Assembly (NCBI RefSeq): GCF_009908285.1
Contig: NZ_JAAARM010000017.1
Location: 89,486 to 153,485, forward strand
Direction of reading: 5' to 3'
From: Pseudomonas sp. Fl4BN1
GTDB lineage: Bacteria; Pseudomonadota; Gammaproteobacteria; Pseudomonadales; Pseudomonadaceae
DNA: 64,000 nucleotides
The position numbers and the translations under genes were made by a program. Each line of letters starts with the position of its first letter. The first letter of the stretch is position 1. Below the pieces are notes generated by a model. The model was not told where the DNA came from, ran no database searches, and saw only the letters and a program-made list of their open reading frames with translations. Shown here piece by piece: positions 33,897 through 44,300 of the stretch.

Positions 33897-34538
33897 ATGT
33901 CCATTCGTGAACTGCTGAACCCCACCAACTCGGCCCTGATCCTGATCGACCACCAGCCGCAGATGTCCTTCGGCGTGCAGTCGATCGATCGCCAGACCCT
34001 GAAGAACAACACCGTGGCCCTGGCCAAGACGGCGCAGATCTTCAAGGTGCCGACCATTCTCACCTCGGTGGAAACCGCCAGCTTCAGCGGCTACATCTGG
34101 CCGGAGCTGCTGGCGGTGTTCCCGGATCACCAGCCCATCGAGCGCACCTCGATGAATTCCTGGGAAGACCAGAAACTGGTGGCGGCGGTCAAGGCCACCG
34201 GGCGCAAGAAGCTGATCATGGCGGCGCTGTGGACCGAGGTCTGCCTGACCTTTCCGGCCCTGGAAGCCCTGGCCGAAGGCTATGAGGTGTACATCGTCAC
34301 CGATGCCTCTGGCGGCACCACCCAGGAGGCCCACGACATGTCGGTGCAGCGGATGATCCAGGCCGGTGCAGTGCCGGTGACCTGGCAGCAAGTGCTGCTC
34401 GAATACCAGCGCGACTGGGCGCACAAGGACACCTACGACGCGGTGATGGACCTGGTGCGTGAGCACAGTGGTGCCTACGGCATGGGCGTGGACTACGCCT
34501 ACACCATGGTGCACAAGGCGCCTCAGCGTCAGCTGTAA
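33897..34538 (+). CDS. Isochorismatase-family cysteine hydrolase (YcaC-like)
   Basis: The 213-residue protein has the family's D18 (LILIDHQPQMSF) and nucleophile C116 (ALWTEVCLTFPALEAL), and the downstream DASGGTTQEAHDMSVQRM typical of the YcaC subgroup. The reaction of YcaC proteins is not established; an amide or similar bond is expected. AAAGGAAC precedes the ATG. It is divergent from the LysR gene and is followed by an ABM-domain protein and an amidohydrolase on the same strand, suggesting a small inducible hydrolase group. Confidence 0.87.
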   Translation: MSIRELLNPTNSALILIDHQPQMSFGVQSIDRQTLKNNTVALAKTAQIFKVPTILTSVETASFSGYIWPELLAVFPDHQPIERTSMNSWEDQKLVAAVKATGRKKLIMAALWTEVCLTFPALEALAEGYEVYIVTDASGGTTQEAHDMSVQRMIQAGAVPVTWQQVLLEYQRDWAHKDTYDAVMDLVREHSGAYGMGVDYAYTMVHKAPQRQL

Positions 34539-34551
34539 GGCATCGGTTTGT

Positions 34552-34600
34552 CGGCCAGGGGCGATCAGCCCCCTTTGCCGGCAAGCCAGCTTCTACGCTT
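34552..34600. repeat. REP-type palindrome
   Basis: The stretch contains GGGGCGATCAGCCCC, a short hairpin, followed by TGCCGGCAAGCCAGC with the REP core. It lies between the YcaC-like and ABM genes. Confidence 0.5.
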
Positions 34601-34670
34601 GCCCAAGGTTGCACTGTTCCGGATGCCGCCGGTGTCCGGTGTTCCTCCCCCCAGCACTGTGGAGTCATTG

Positions 34671-35249
34671 ATGGATATCCAACTCACCGACGGTGTCGTG
34701 ACCTTGCTGGTGCGCCACCGGATCAAGCAAGGCCAGGACCAGGCCTACGAAACCTGGCTGCGCCAGATCATCGCCAAGGCCCGCACCTACCCGGGGCACT
34801 TGGGGATCGACGTGGTCCGCGGCCACAGCGGTGGCCTGGGACAGTTCACCAGCGTGCTGCGCTTTGCCAGCACCGAGCAGTTGCAGCAGTGGCTGGACTC
34901 CGCCGATCGTCGAGAACTGGTGGAACAGGCTCGGCACTTGCTGGCGGACGGCGACCAGACCGAAATCAACGCCGACCGGGAGTTCTGGTTCACCCCTCAG
35001 GAAGTCGGGGCGCCGACCCCGCCGCCACGCTGGAAACAGGCCTGCGTGACCTTCCTGGTGATCCTGCCGCTGACGTTCCTGGTGCCCCAACTGTGGAAAC
35101 CGCTGTTTGCCCAACTGCCCTGGCTGGGTGGCTACGTGCAAGCCAACGTGCTGATCACCCTGAGCATCGTGCTGCTGGTGGTCTACGTCTTCATGCCCCG
35201 GGTCACCCGCCTGTTCCGTCGTTGGCTGCAACCGCACAGCGCAGCCTGA
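34671..35249 (+). CDS. Antibiotic biosynthesis monooxygenase (ABM)-domain membrane protein
   Basis: The 192-residue protein has an N-terminal ABM ferredoxin-like domain (residues about 8-105: VTLLVRHRIKQGQDQAYETWLRQI, GHLGIDVVRGHSGG) and two C-terminal membrane helices (VTFLVILPLTFLVPQLW and ANVLITLSIVLLVVYVFM). This two-part arrangement is found in many proteobacterial proteins of unknown role. I chose the ATG at 34671, with GGAG 8 bases upstream; the longer frame lacks homology. It precedes the amidohydrolase by 52 bases. Confidence 0.85.
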   Translation: MDIQLTDGVVTLLVRHRIKQGQDQAYETWLRQIIAKARTYPGHLGIDVVRGHSGGLGQFTSVLRFASTEQLQQWLDSADRRELVEQARHLLADGDQTEINADREFWFTPQEVGAPTPPPRWKQACVTFLVILPLTFLVPQLWKPLFAQLPWLGGYVQANVLITLSIVLLVVYVFMPRVTRLFRRWLQPHSAA

Positions 35250-35301
35250 AACCCTTCGCAACCTTGATTCGAGCCCCACGTCCTTCATTCGGAGTAGTGC
35301 C

Positions 35302-37152
35302 ATGAACCACAACGCAATTGCCGACCTGATTCTCTTCAATGGCCGCCTGCACACCGTGGACCGGGCCAAGCCCGGGGTCAGCGCGGTGGCGATCAAGGAC
35401 GGGCGCTTTCTCGCCGTGGGCAACGATGCCCAGGCCATGGCCCTGCGCGGCAGCACAACCCAGGTCATCGACCTCCAGGGGCGCACGGTGATTCCCGGCC
35501 TCAACGACTCGCACCTGCACCTGATCCGTGGTGGCCTCAACTACAACTTGGAGCTGCGCTGGGAAGGCGTGCCGTCGCTGGTGGACGCCTTGCGCCTGCT
35601 CAAGGACCAGGCCCAGCGCACCCCGGCGCCGCAGTGGGTGCGGGTGGTGGGGGGCTGGAACGAATTCCAGTTCGCCGAGAAGCGCATGCCGACCCTGGAG
35701 GAACTCAACCAGGCGGCCCCGGACACCCCGGTGTTCGTCCTGCACCTGTATGACCGCGCCTTGCTCAACCGTGCCGCGCTGCGGGTGGTGGGCTACGACC
35801 GCAACACGCCGAACCCGCCGGGCGGCGAGATCGTCTGCGACGCCAACGGCAACCCCACCGGCATGCTGATCGCCCGGCCCAACGCGATGATTCTGTATGC
35901 GACCCTGGCCAAGGGGCCCAAGCTGCCTTTGGAATACCAGGTCAACTCCACCCGCCAGTTCATGCGTGAGCTCAACCGCCTGGGGGTCACCAGCGCCATC
36001 GATGCCGGCGGCGGCTTCCAGAACTACCCGGACGACTACCAGGTGATCAACGAACTGGCGGCCAAGCAGCAATTGACCGTGCGCATTGCCTACAACCTGT
36101 TCACCCAGAAACCCAAGGAAGAGCTGGCGGATTTCAAGCACTGGACCAGCAGCGTCACCTACGGCCAGGGCGACGACTTCCTGCGGCACAACGGGGCAGG
36201 GGAGATGCTGGTGTTTTCCGCCGCCGACTTCGAGGACTTCCTCGAACCACGCCCCGACCTGCCGCAGAGCATGGAGCAGGAACTGGAACCGGTGGTGCGC
36301 CACTTGGTGGAGCAACGCTGGCCGTTCCGCCTGCACGCCACCTATGACGAATCCATCAGCCGCATGCTCGACGTCTTCGAGAGGGTCGACCGCGACATTC
36401 CGTTCAACGGCCTGCCGTGGTTCTTCGACCACGCGGAAACCATCAGCCCGAAAAACATCGAGCGGGTGCGGGCCCTGGGCGGTGGCATTGCGATCCAGGA
36501 CCGCATGGCGTTCCAGGGCGAGTACTTTGTCGAGCGCTACGGCGCCAAGGCCGCCGAGATGACCCCGCCGATCCAGCGCATGCTCGCCGAAGGCATTCCG
36601 GTGGGTGCCGGCACCGACGCCACTCGGGTCTCCAGCTATAACCCCTGGACCTCGCTGTACTGGATGGTCAGCGGCAGGACGGTGGGCGGCCTGGAGCTGT
36701 ATCCCCAGGGCTTGAGCCGCGACACCGCGCTGGAACTCTATACCCATGGCAGCGCCTGGTTCTCCTCGGAGCAGGGCCAGAAAGGCCAGATCAAGGTCGG
36801 GCAACTGGCGGACCTGGTGGCCTTGTCGGCGGACTACTTCAGCGTCGAGGAAGAGGCGATCAAGTGGATCGAATCGTTGCTGACCGTGGTGGATGGCAAG
36901 GTAGTGCATGCGGCAGGGGACTTCGCCAAACTGGCCCCGCCGACCTTGCCGGTGACACCCGACTGGTCGCCAGTGGCGAAGGTGCCAGGGCACTGGAAAC
37001 CCACCTCGCCACTGCTCAACCAGGTGCACCAGTGCAGCGGGCCGTGTGCGGTGCATGCCCATGGCCATGAACGAGCCCGGCACTCGTCGGTGCCGGTGAG
37101 TGACTTCCAGGGGTTCTGGGGCGCGTTTGGCTGTTCCTGCTTCGCCTTCTGA
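35302..37152 (+). CDS. Amidohydrolase (YtcJ-like, Amidohydro_3)
   Basis: The 616-residue protein has an N-terminal urease-like beta sandwich (LILFNGRLHTVDRAKPGVSAVAIKDGRFLAVG), the metal motif NDSHLHLIRGG, later HATYDESISRML, FFDHAETIS and GAGTDATRVSSYNPW. Such enzymes cleave amide-like bonds in unknown substrates. A 70-residue C-terminal extension after the barrel, rich in His and Cys (HQCSGPCAVHAHGHERARH, FGCSCFAF), is unusual and may bind metal. GGAG is 10 bases before the ATG. It follows the ABM gene on the same strand. Confidence 0.86.
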   Translation: MNHNAIADLILFNGRLHTVDRAKPGVSAVAIKDGRFLAVGNDAQAMALRGSTTQVIDLQGRTVIPGLNDSHLHLIRGGLNYNLELRWEGVPSLVDALRLLKDQAQRTPAPQWVRVVGGWNEFQFAEKRMPTLEELNQAAPDTPVFVLHLYDRALLNRAALRVVGYDRNTPNPPGGEIVCDANGNPTGMLIARPNAMILYATLAKGPKLPLEYQVNSTRQFMRELNRLGVTSAIDAGGGFQNYPDDYQVINELAAKQQLTVRIAYNLFTQKPKEELADFKHWTSSVTYGQGDDFLRHNGAGEMLVFSAADFEDFLEPRPDLPQSMEQELEPVVRHLVEQRWPFRLHATYDESISRMLDVFERVDRDIPFNGLPWFFDHAETISPKNIERVRALGGGIAIQDRMAFQGEYFVERYGAKAAEMTPPIQRMLAEGIPVGAGTDATRVSSYNPWTSLYWMVSGRTVGGLELYPQGLSRDTALELYTHGSAWFSSEQGQKGQIKVGQLADLVALSADYFSVEEEAIKWIESLLTVVDGKVVHAAGDFAKLAPPTLPVTPDWSPVAKVPGHWKPTSPLLNQVHQCSGPCAVHAHGHERARHSSVPVSDFQGFWGAFGCSCFAF

Positions 37153-37165
37153 CCTCAATCCCGCT

Positions 37166-37193
37166 TGCAGGAGCTGGCTTGCCGGCTCCTGCA
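37166..37193 (+). repeat. REP hairpin after the amidohydrolase
   Basis: TGCAGGAGC (37166-37174) and GCTCCTGCA (37185-37193) are perfect 9-bp inverted arms around GGCTTGCC-type REP core sequence. It could terminate or stabilise the amidohydrolase transcript. Confidence 0.7.
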
Positions 37194-37595
37194 GGTCGTT
37201 TGTGCTTCTGTTTATCACTGAAATTTATCGAGATTTTTTTCCTGATTATTAGGATCAATCTGATATTTCGTTCGTCGAGGCGAGTCTAGTATCGGTCGCC
37301 ATCCAGACACCCTCCATCGGTGATTCCTTCGGCAAATTGACGCCAGAATAGTGGCGCTTTAATATTGCGCCTTTCGTCTTGACCCTGCTGCCGTCTGAAC
37401 CACCGAACAGAGTGTTCGCTTGTCCCGAGGATGAGATCGAGCCGGGCTGCACCTCGCCCTGCTGTTTTCGTGGTGGGCGGCTGTCGAGCAACCCTCAAGC
37501 AACCCGCGGGCAAGTGCGTCACCGATTGTCTGGGTGACTCCCCCGCTGCTATCCCGTTGCACTTTTATTTGCGCTCTTTACCTGAGAAACATGAC
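37194..37595. other. Leader region of cdiA
   Basis: About 400 bases between the REP hairpin and the cdiA start. The first 60 bases are AT-rich and the probable promoter area; no cdiB gene or other coding sequence is present. A GAGAAA ribosome-binding site lies a few bases before the ATG at 37596. An open frame runs through the last 165 bases in phase with cdiA but lacks secretion-signal character. Confidence 0.5.
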
Positions 37596-40500
37596 ATGGA
37601 TGTTCGTCAGTTTGCCTTCCTGGTCCGTCAGCCCTCGGCTGCCCTGCAATCCCGTGATTCGTTCTGGGGCCTGTCAAAACGCGGCTTGGCGTTCATCCTC
37701 GCCAACGTGATGTTCTGGCAGCCCGTGGTGGTCATGGCCGACGGCATCGTGGTCAACGGTGGCGGCACCACCCTCGGCCAGGCCGGCAATGGCGTGCCCA
37801 TCGTCAACATTGCCACGCCCAATGGCAGTGGCCTGTCGCACAACCAGTTCAGCGACTACAACGTTGGCCAGCAGGGCGTCATTCTCAACAACGCTACCAA
37901 CCGTACCCAGCAAACCCAGCTCGGCGGGATCATCCTCGGCAACCCCAATCTGGGTGGCCGCGCAGCGAATGTGATCCTCAACGAGGTCAACGGCGGCAGC
38001 CCCAGCCAGCTCAAGGGCTACACCGAAGTGGCCGGGCAGTCGGCCCATGTGATCGTTGCCAACCCCTATGGCGTGACTTGCAACGGCTGCGGCTTTATCA
38101 ACACCCCGAAGGCCACCCTGACTACCGGCAAGCCGGTGATCGAGAATGGCCAGCTCCAGCGTTATCAGGTGGATCAGGGCAGCGTCGCCATCGAAGGCGC
38201 GGGGCTGAACGCGAACAATATCGACCAGTTCGAAATCATCACCCGCAGCGCCAGGGTCAATGCCGAGATCCAGGCCAAGCACCTGGCGGTGATCGCCGGG
38301 GCCAACGATGTTGACGCCAAAACCCTCAAGGCCACGGCGCGGGCAGCCAACCCGGCGGATGCGCCGCAACTAGCCATCGATTCCTCGGCCCTGGGCGGCA
38401 TGTACGCCGGGGCCATCAAGCTGGTGGGCACCGAGGCCGGGGTCGGGGTGAAACTCGACGGCAAGATGATCGCCAGCGGTGGCGATATCCAACTCGATGC
38501 CAATGGCCAGTTGCGCATGGCCGAGGCGAGCGCCGAGAAAGGCGCGGTGGCGATCAAGGCCCAAAGCCTCGACGCCCAGGGCGCGGTGTACGCCGGGACC
38601 GATCTCGAGGTGCAGACCCAGGGCGACCTGAACAACCACAGCACCCTGGCGGCGGCCAACAGCGTCACCCTCGGCAGCGGCGGGCAACTGAACAACCACG
38701 GCATCATCGAAGCCGGGGTCAATGCCGACAACAGCCGTAACGTAAACGGCGATGTCACGCTGACGGCGCAAAACCTGAACAACAGCGGCAAGAGCGTGGT
38801 GGCCAGCCGTGATCTGACGGTTACGGCCAAGCAGACCCTGAACAACCAGGGCGGCACCCTGAGCGGGCAACGCCAGGTGACGGTCAGCGCCGGGACCCTG
38901 GACAACCAGAACAAGGGCAAGCTGCTCAGCGCCGAGCGCCTGCAACTCAATGCCGATCAGGTGCGCAACGGCCAGGGCGGGCTGATCAAGAGCCAGCAGT
39001 CACTCAACGCCACCCTGGGCCACCTGGGCAACAGCGGCGGCGAACTGTCGAGCCAGGGCAGCAGCACCCTGGTGCTGGCCGGGCTGGACAACCTCACCGG
39101 CGTGGTGATGGCACAACAGACCCTGGAGATCACCGGGACTGCCGAATTGGACAACCAGGGCGGCCTGCTCTCGGGCTGGCAGGGCCTGACCCTCAATGGC
39201 ACCGGCCTGAACAACAGCCAACAGGGCACCGTCTCCAGCCTCAAGGGCGCTGTCGACATCACCCTCAGCAACGCCTTGAACAACCGCCAGGGCGGCGCCC
39301 TGGTCAGCCAGCAAGCCCTGGACGTCAAGGCCGCGAGCCTCGACAACAGTCAGAAAGGGGTGATTTCCAGCGCTGGCGCACAAAGCCTCAAACTCAGCGA
39401 CCTGCTGGACAACAGCCAGGGCGGCTCGATTGACAGCGCCGCGAGCCTGACCCTGAACGCCCTGACCCTGGGCAACAGCGGCGGCACCGTCAACGCTAGC
39501 GGCGACCTGACGTTCACCGGCAGCGACCTGGACAACCGCCACGGCACCTTCACCGGCAAAGCCGCCGTCACCCTCGACCTGCTGGGGCGCCTGAGCAACC
39601 AGCAGGGCAAGCTGTCCGCCGCTGGCCCGTTGCTGGTCAAGCGCAGCGCGGGCGTGGACAACCAGGGCGGCCAAGTCTCCAGCCAGCAGTGGCTGCGCTT
39701 GTTCACCGAACAGCTGGACAATCGCGAGCAAGGCCGGATTGCGGCCGATGACTCGGTGCTGATCAGTGCCAGCGGCCAACTGCAGAACAGCGCCGGGGGG
39801 GACATCCTCAGCCGTGAAGCCGACTTGCAAGTCAATGCCGAGCGCCTGGACAACGCCAATGGCCTGCTGCAGGCCAAGACCTCCCTGGGGCTTGAGGTCG
39901 TCGCCGATGCCGACAACCAGGGCGGGCAGGTCATCGCCGAACTGGGCGAACTCACGCTCAAGGCGGCCAACCTCGACAACCGTGAAGGCAAGGTGTCTGC
40001 CCTCAAGGGGGGCGCCACCCTTGAAACTGCCAGTGATGGCCAGCTCGACAACCGCGACGGCGCGGTCTTTGCCCAGCAAGGCCTGAGCATTACCGCCCAT
40101 GACCTGGACAACAGCGGCGAGCGCGGTGGCCAGATCAGCGCCCGGCAGATCGACCTGGAACTCAGTGGCGCCCTGAACAACCGCAAGGGCCTGATCGAAA
40201 GCCGCAGCACCCTGGCCACGGCGGCCGCCAGCCTCGACAACCAGCGCGGGCAGATGCGCGCCCTGGGCCTGTCGAGCAACAGCCGATTCGACATCGGCGG
40301 CACCTTCGACAACCGTGACGGCACCCTGGAAACCGCCAACCACGACCTGAGCTTCGACGCCGGCACCTTCAACAACCGCGGCGGCAGCCTGCTGCACAGC
40401 GGCAGCGGCGTGTTCGGCATCTCGATGGCCAACCTCGACGACGTCGGTGGCCGCCTGAAGACCGCCGGGCAACTGACCCTGGACGCCGAGCGCTGGACCA

Positions 40501-41357
40501 ACAGCAGCTCGATCCAGGCCGAGCAACTGACAGTCAACGTCGACCACCTGACCCAGACCACCGACGGCCAGCTCCTGGCGAGCAATGGCCTGACCGGCAG
40601 CGGTACTCACTGGAACAACGACGGCCTGATCGGCAGCGACGCTGCGATCAGTGTTGACCTGAGTGGCAACTACGCCGGCAAGGGTCGCCTGAGCAGTATT
40701 GGCCAACTGGATCTGCACGCCGCTCAACTGGACCTGACCGACAGCGCCAGCATCGCCGGTGGCGGCAACACCCGCGTCAACATCGATGGCGCGCTGAACA
40801 GCGCCGGACGCATCACCGGCAACCAGAACCTGCACCTCACCGCCTCCAGCATCAACAACCGCGGCACCCTGGGCAGTGGTGATGACCTGACCCTCACTGC
40901 CGCCACCCTGGTCAACGACCAAGGCCTGATCTCCAGTGGCGGCAACCTGCAACTGCTGACCACGAGCTTCACCAACCGCTACGCCCAGGTGTACAGCCTG
41001 GGCAGCGCACTGATTGCCAAGGACAACCAGCAAACCAAGGCCGACCTGCTGGACAACCGCTCGGGAGATATCGAAAGCCTCGGCAAGCTGACCATTGCCG
41101 CCACCACGGTCAACAACGTGATGGACGTGTTGGAGTACATCGAGCACGAAAAAAGTGCCGCCGGCATCACCCGCCTGTCCTGCAACATGATTCCCGGTGC
41201 CGGCTGCGACGACCGCGGCGGCGGCCGCGTCAACGGCCTGTGGGAACTCGCCGAAACCGATCGTCTGCGGGTGACCAACAGCAGCGCCGCCGCCAGCCTC
41301 AACAGCGGCGCCGAACTGCAGATCGACACCCAGACCCTGACAACACCAGCAGCCTGA
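37596..41357 (+). CDS. cdiA: CdiA/FhaB-type two-partner-secretion exoprotein, N-terminal portion (frameshifted)
   Basis: The 1253-residue frame begins with the long TPS-type signal region (FWGLSKRGLAFILANVMFWQPVVVMADG), then the TPS domain (VVNGGGTTLGQAGNGVPIVNIATPNGSGLSHNQFSDYN..., NPYGVTCNGCGFINTP, with NPNLGGRAANVILNEV). From about residue 400 it is a filament of 20-25-residue haemagglutinin repeats (LDNQGG/LNNSG patterns). It would be exported by a CdiB/FhaC barrel and deliver the C-terminal toxin to neighbours. The frame runs into a stop at 41355-41357, just after a one-base loss near 41339: CCCTGACAAC where the protein pattern needs CTG-GAC-AAC. The downstream frame continues the same protein. 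No cdiB is in the window. Confidence 0.88.
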   Translation: MDVRQFAFLVRQPSAALQSRDSFWGLSKRGLAFILANVMFWQPVVVMADGIVVNGGGTTLGQAGNGVPIVNIATPNGSGLSHNQFSDYNVGQQGVILNNATNRTQQTQLGGIILGNPNLGGRAANVILNEVNGGSPSQLKGYTEVAGQSAHVIVANPYGVTCNGCGFINTPKATLTTGKPVIENGQLQRYQVDQGSVAIEGAGLNANNIDQFEIITRSARVNAEIQAKHLAVIAGANDVDAKTLKATARAANPADAPQLAIDSSALGGMYAGAIKLVGTEAGVGVKLDGKMIASGGDIQLDANGQLRMAEASAEKGAVAIKAQSLDAQGAVYAGTDLEVQTQGDLNNHSTLAAANSVTLGSGGQLNNHGIIEAGVNADNSRNVNGDVTLTAQNLNNSGKSVVASRDLTVTAKQTLNNQGGTLSGQRQVTVSAGTLDNQNKGKLLSAERLQLNADQVRNGQGGLIKSQQSLNATLGHLGNSGGELSSQGSSTLVLAGLDNLTGVVMAQQTLEITGTAELDNQGGLLSGWQGLTLNGTGLNNSQQGTVSSLKGAVDITLSNALNNRQGGALVSQQALDVKAASLDNSQKGVISSAGAQSLKLSDLLDNSQGGSIDSAASLTLNALTLGNSGGTVNASGDLTFTGSDLDNRHGTFTGKAAVTLDLLGRLSNQQGKLSAAGPLLVKRSAGVDNQGGQVSSQQWLRLFTEQLDNREQGRIAADDSVLISASGQLQNSAGGDILSREADLQVNAERLDNANGLLQAKTSLGLEVVADADNQGGQVIAELGELTLKAANLDNREGKVSALKGGATLETASDGQLDNRDGAVFAQQGLSITAHDLDNSGERGGQISARQIDLELSGALNNRKGLIESRSTLATAAASLDNQRGQMRALGLSSNSRFDIGGTFDNRDGTLETANHDLSFDAGTFNNRGGSLLHSGSGVFGISMANLDDVGGRLKTAGQLTLDAERWTNSSSIQAEQLTVNVDHLTQTTDGQLLASNGLTGSGTHWNNDGLIGSDAAISVDLSGNYAGKGRLSSIGQLDLHAAQLDLTDSASIAGGGNTRVNIDGALNSAGRITGNQNLHLTASSINNRGTLGSGDDLTLTAATLVNDQGLISSGGNLQLLTTSFTNRYAQVYSLGSALIAKDNQQTKADLLDNRSGDIESLGKLTIAATTVNNVMDVLEYIEHEKSAAGITRLSCNMIPGAGCDDRGGGRVNGLWELAETDRLRVTNSSAAASLNSGAELQIDTQTLTTPAA

Positions 41358-44300
41358 TCACCGCGGCCGGTGACATCAACGTCAAGGCCGAGACCGTCCA
41401 CAATCAGGGCTTGCAACCCCAGGAAATCACCACCCTGCGGCGCTACTGGAGCTTCGTTAACGAAACCGGCAACGCCGCCGCCCAGGCTGCCGCCTTCAAC
41501 GCCCGCAACAACCCGACCCCGTCGGCCAGCTTCGCCTCCGACCTCAGCGCCTTTATCGGCTGGACCGGGGTGATGCTGGGCTCCAGCAGCAAAGTGGTGG
41601 ATGGCGACCAATCCTTCGCCGCCACTATCCAGGCCGGTGGCAAGGTCAACCTCAAGGCTGACAAAACCCTCGACAACAGCGTGATCCGCTCCTTCTACGA
41701 GTACGTCGGCACCGGCAAGACCCTGATCGACACCGGCATTGGCAACGGCTACTCGACGCCGATCCGGATCAACCCGCAACTGCCCCCGGAACTGGCCCAG
41801 CAACAGGTCAACCCCCTGGTACTGCCGGGCTTCACCCTGCCCACCAGCGGCAACGGCCTGTTCCGCCTCAGCGGCCAGGGTAGCAGTGCCGCGCAAGCCC
41901 CGACCCCGGCACAGATCGCCGGCCTGCCGGACGCCGCGAGCCTGTCCCGGCCGCACAAATACCTGGTGGAAACCAACCCGGCGCTGACCAACCTCAAGCA
42001 ATTCATGAGCTCGGACTACCTGCTGTCCAACCTCGGCTACAACCCCGAGGAGAGCACCAAGCGCCTGGGTGATGGTTTCTACGAACAGAAACTGATCCAG
42101 CAAGCCATGGTGGCCCGCACCGGCCAGCGCTTTATCGATGGCCAGGACAGCAACGAAAAACTCTTCAAGCACCTGATGGACAACGCCATCCAGAGCAAGC
42201 AACAGCTTGAGCTGGCGGTGGGCGTGACCCTGACCTCCGAACAAGTCGCCGCCCTGACCCACGACATCGTCTGGCTGGAAAGCCATGAAGTGAATGGCGA
42301 ACAGGTGCTGGTGCCGGTGCTGTACCTGGCGCACTCGAACAACCGATTGGCGCCCAACGGCTCCCTGATCGCGGGCAAGGACGTGAGCCTGATTGCCGGC
42401 AAGGACTTGAACAACGTTGGCACCTTGCGTGCGGCCAATGACCTGTCGGCAGTGGCAGGGGAGAACCTGGTCAATAGTGGGGTGGTGGAGGCGGGCAAGG
42501 GCCTGAATTTGACGGCAGGCAAGGATCTGCTGAACAAGGCCGGTGGTGTTATCGCTGGGCGTGATGTGGCCTTGACGGCAACTGATGGAGACGTGGTTAA
42601 CGAACGCACTTTGACCTCGCACCAAAGCAACAAAGGGCCCTACGCGCTGCAGCGGGATTTTGTCGACAGTGCTGCACGGGTTGAGGCTGCTAATAACCTC
42701 ACCATCAATGCGGGACGCGATTTCAATAACAGCGCGGGAGTCCTAAAAAGCGCCGCTGATACCCGCATCACCGCTGGCCGCGATGTCAGCCTGACGGCTG
42801 TGGAGCAGGTGGTCGGCAACCAGTTGAACGCCAACTACCGTGACCAGAGCGTCACTCAGCATGGTTCAACGCTTGAGGCGGGTCGCGATCTGTCCATCAG
42901 TGCCGGTCGTGATGTCACGGCAATTGCCAGCCAGATGGAGGCCAAGCGTGATGTGTCGATGTCGGCCAAAGAAAACCTGACATTGGTCTCGGCGGCGAAT
43001 GAGCAGCACTGGTTCAGCCAGACCAAGAGCTTCAAGGGGCAGGAGGATCATGTTCAGCAGGTGGCCACCAGCGTCAAAGGTGGTGGTGATGTGACCTTGA
43101 GTGCTGGACTGGAGTTGGCGCTGATTGCTAGCCGCGTAACGGCGGGCGATGAGGCCTATTTGGTCGCTGGCAAAAATCTTGTTCTCAAAGCTGCCGAAGA
43201 TCAGGACTACAGCTTCTACAGTAAAACCAAGAAGAGTTCGTCGAGTAAGAAGTTCCGCCTTGATGAGACTGAGAGCATTTCCAATGTAGGTAGCTTGGTC
43301 AGTGCTGGTACTAACAGTGTCCTGGTAGCCGGTGAAAACCTGCAATTGCAGGGCAGTGTGGTAGTCGCTGAAAAAGGAAATGCACAACTGGTAGCGGGCA
43401 AGGATGTCCAGATTCTTGCTGTTACTGACTTCGAGAGTGATCGGCATGAGCGTAAGCAGAGCAAGAGCAGTTGGGGTGGACTGAAGTCGAGCAAAGTTGA
43501 AGATAAAGTCAGCGAAACTCGTACCACGGCTGTCGGCAGTATGGTGTCGGGCGATACCGTCAGTGTGACTGCCGGTAGGGATGCGACTGTTACCGGCTCT
43601 TCGCTGGTCAGTACGAGGGATCTGAGCGTACAGGCTGTTCGAGAGTTCACGATTGATGCTGCGGCCAACACCTTCTCGCGCACAGAGATGCATAAACAGA
43701 AAAGTCGCGACCTGACCGGCGTATTGACTGCCAATAACCTTGGTTTGGACGACATCACTGGTAACCAGCATCTTTCCATCAGCAGTCAGAAGCGCGATAG
43801 CAATGCGCAGGAAACGACCCTTACAGGTAGCACCATTGGCTCCAGTGCAGGGAGCGTAAAGCTGACTGCGGGGCGAGAGCTCAAGGTTGTTGCCAGCGAC
43901 TTGGTCAGTACCAAGGACATGTCCCTGAGCGGGGCGGATGTCACCATCGCGGCAGGTGCTGAAACCGCCAGGCAAACCAGCTCTGACAGCTCGAAGAGTC
44001 TGGCGGTGGGGCGAGTAGTCGGTGGGGTGGTGATTGATACCGCCAAGAGTATTCGCAACGATATCCGTGCCGCCAAGGAAGCTGACGATAGCCGGCTCAA
44101 GGCAGTCAAGGGTGCTCAGGCATTGCTTTCTGCTTATAACGCTGTGGGCAATCAGGACTCAGGTTCTGCGCAAGAGTCTGAGGGTAAGCCTGCCAACAGT
44201 AGTGGCTCGTTGATCAAGATCGGTACCGAACTTGCCAATACACGCAGTAAAAGTTCCAGTGAATACGACAGCGAAACCGCAAAGCAATCGACCCTGACCA

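Noticed and set aside
35203..37218. 671-codon open frame on the reverse strand
   Set aside because: It is the antisense shadow of the amidohydrolase gene; its composition follows third-position GC of the forward gene and it has no family likeness.
39000..41147. 715-codon reverse open frame within cdiA
   Set aside because: Shadow of the filament repeats; no start signal and the forward frame has clear haemagglutinin repeats.
37596..41357. Filament repeats as a possible CRISPR array or satellite
   Set aside because: Repeats are degenerate at DNA level, in frame and encode haemagglutinin repeats; no constant repeat-spacer structure.
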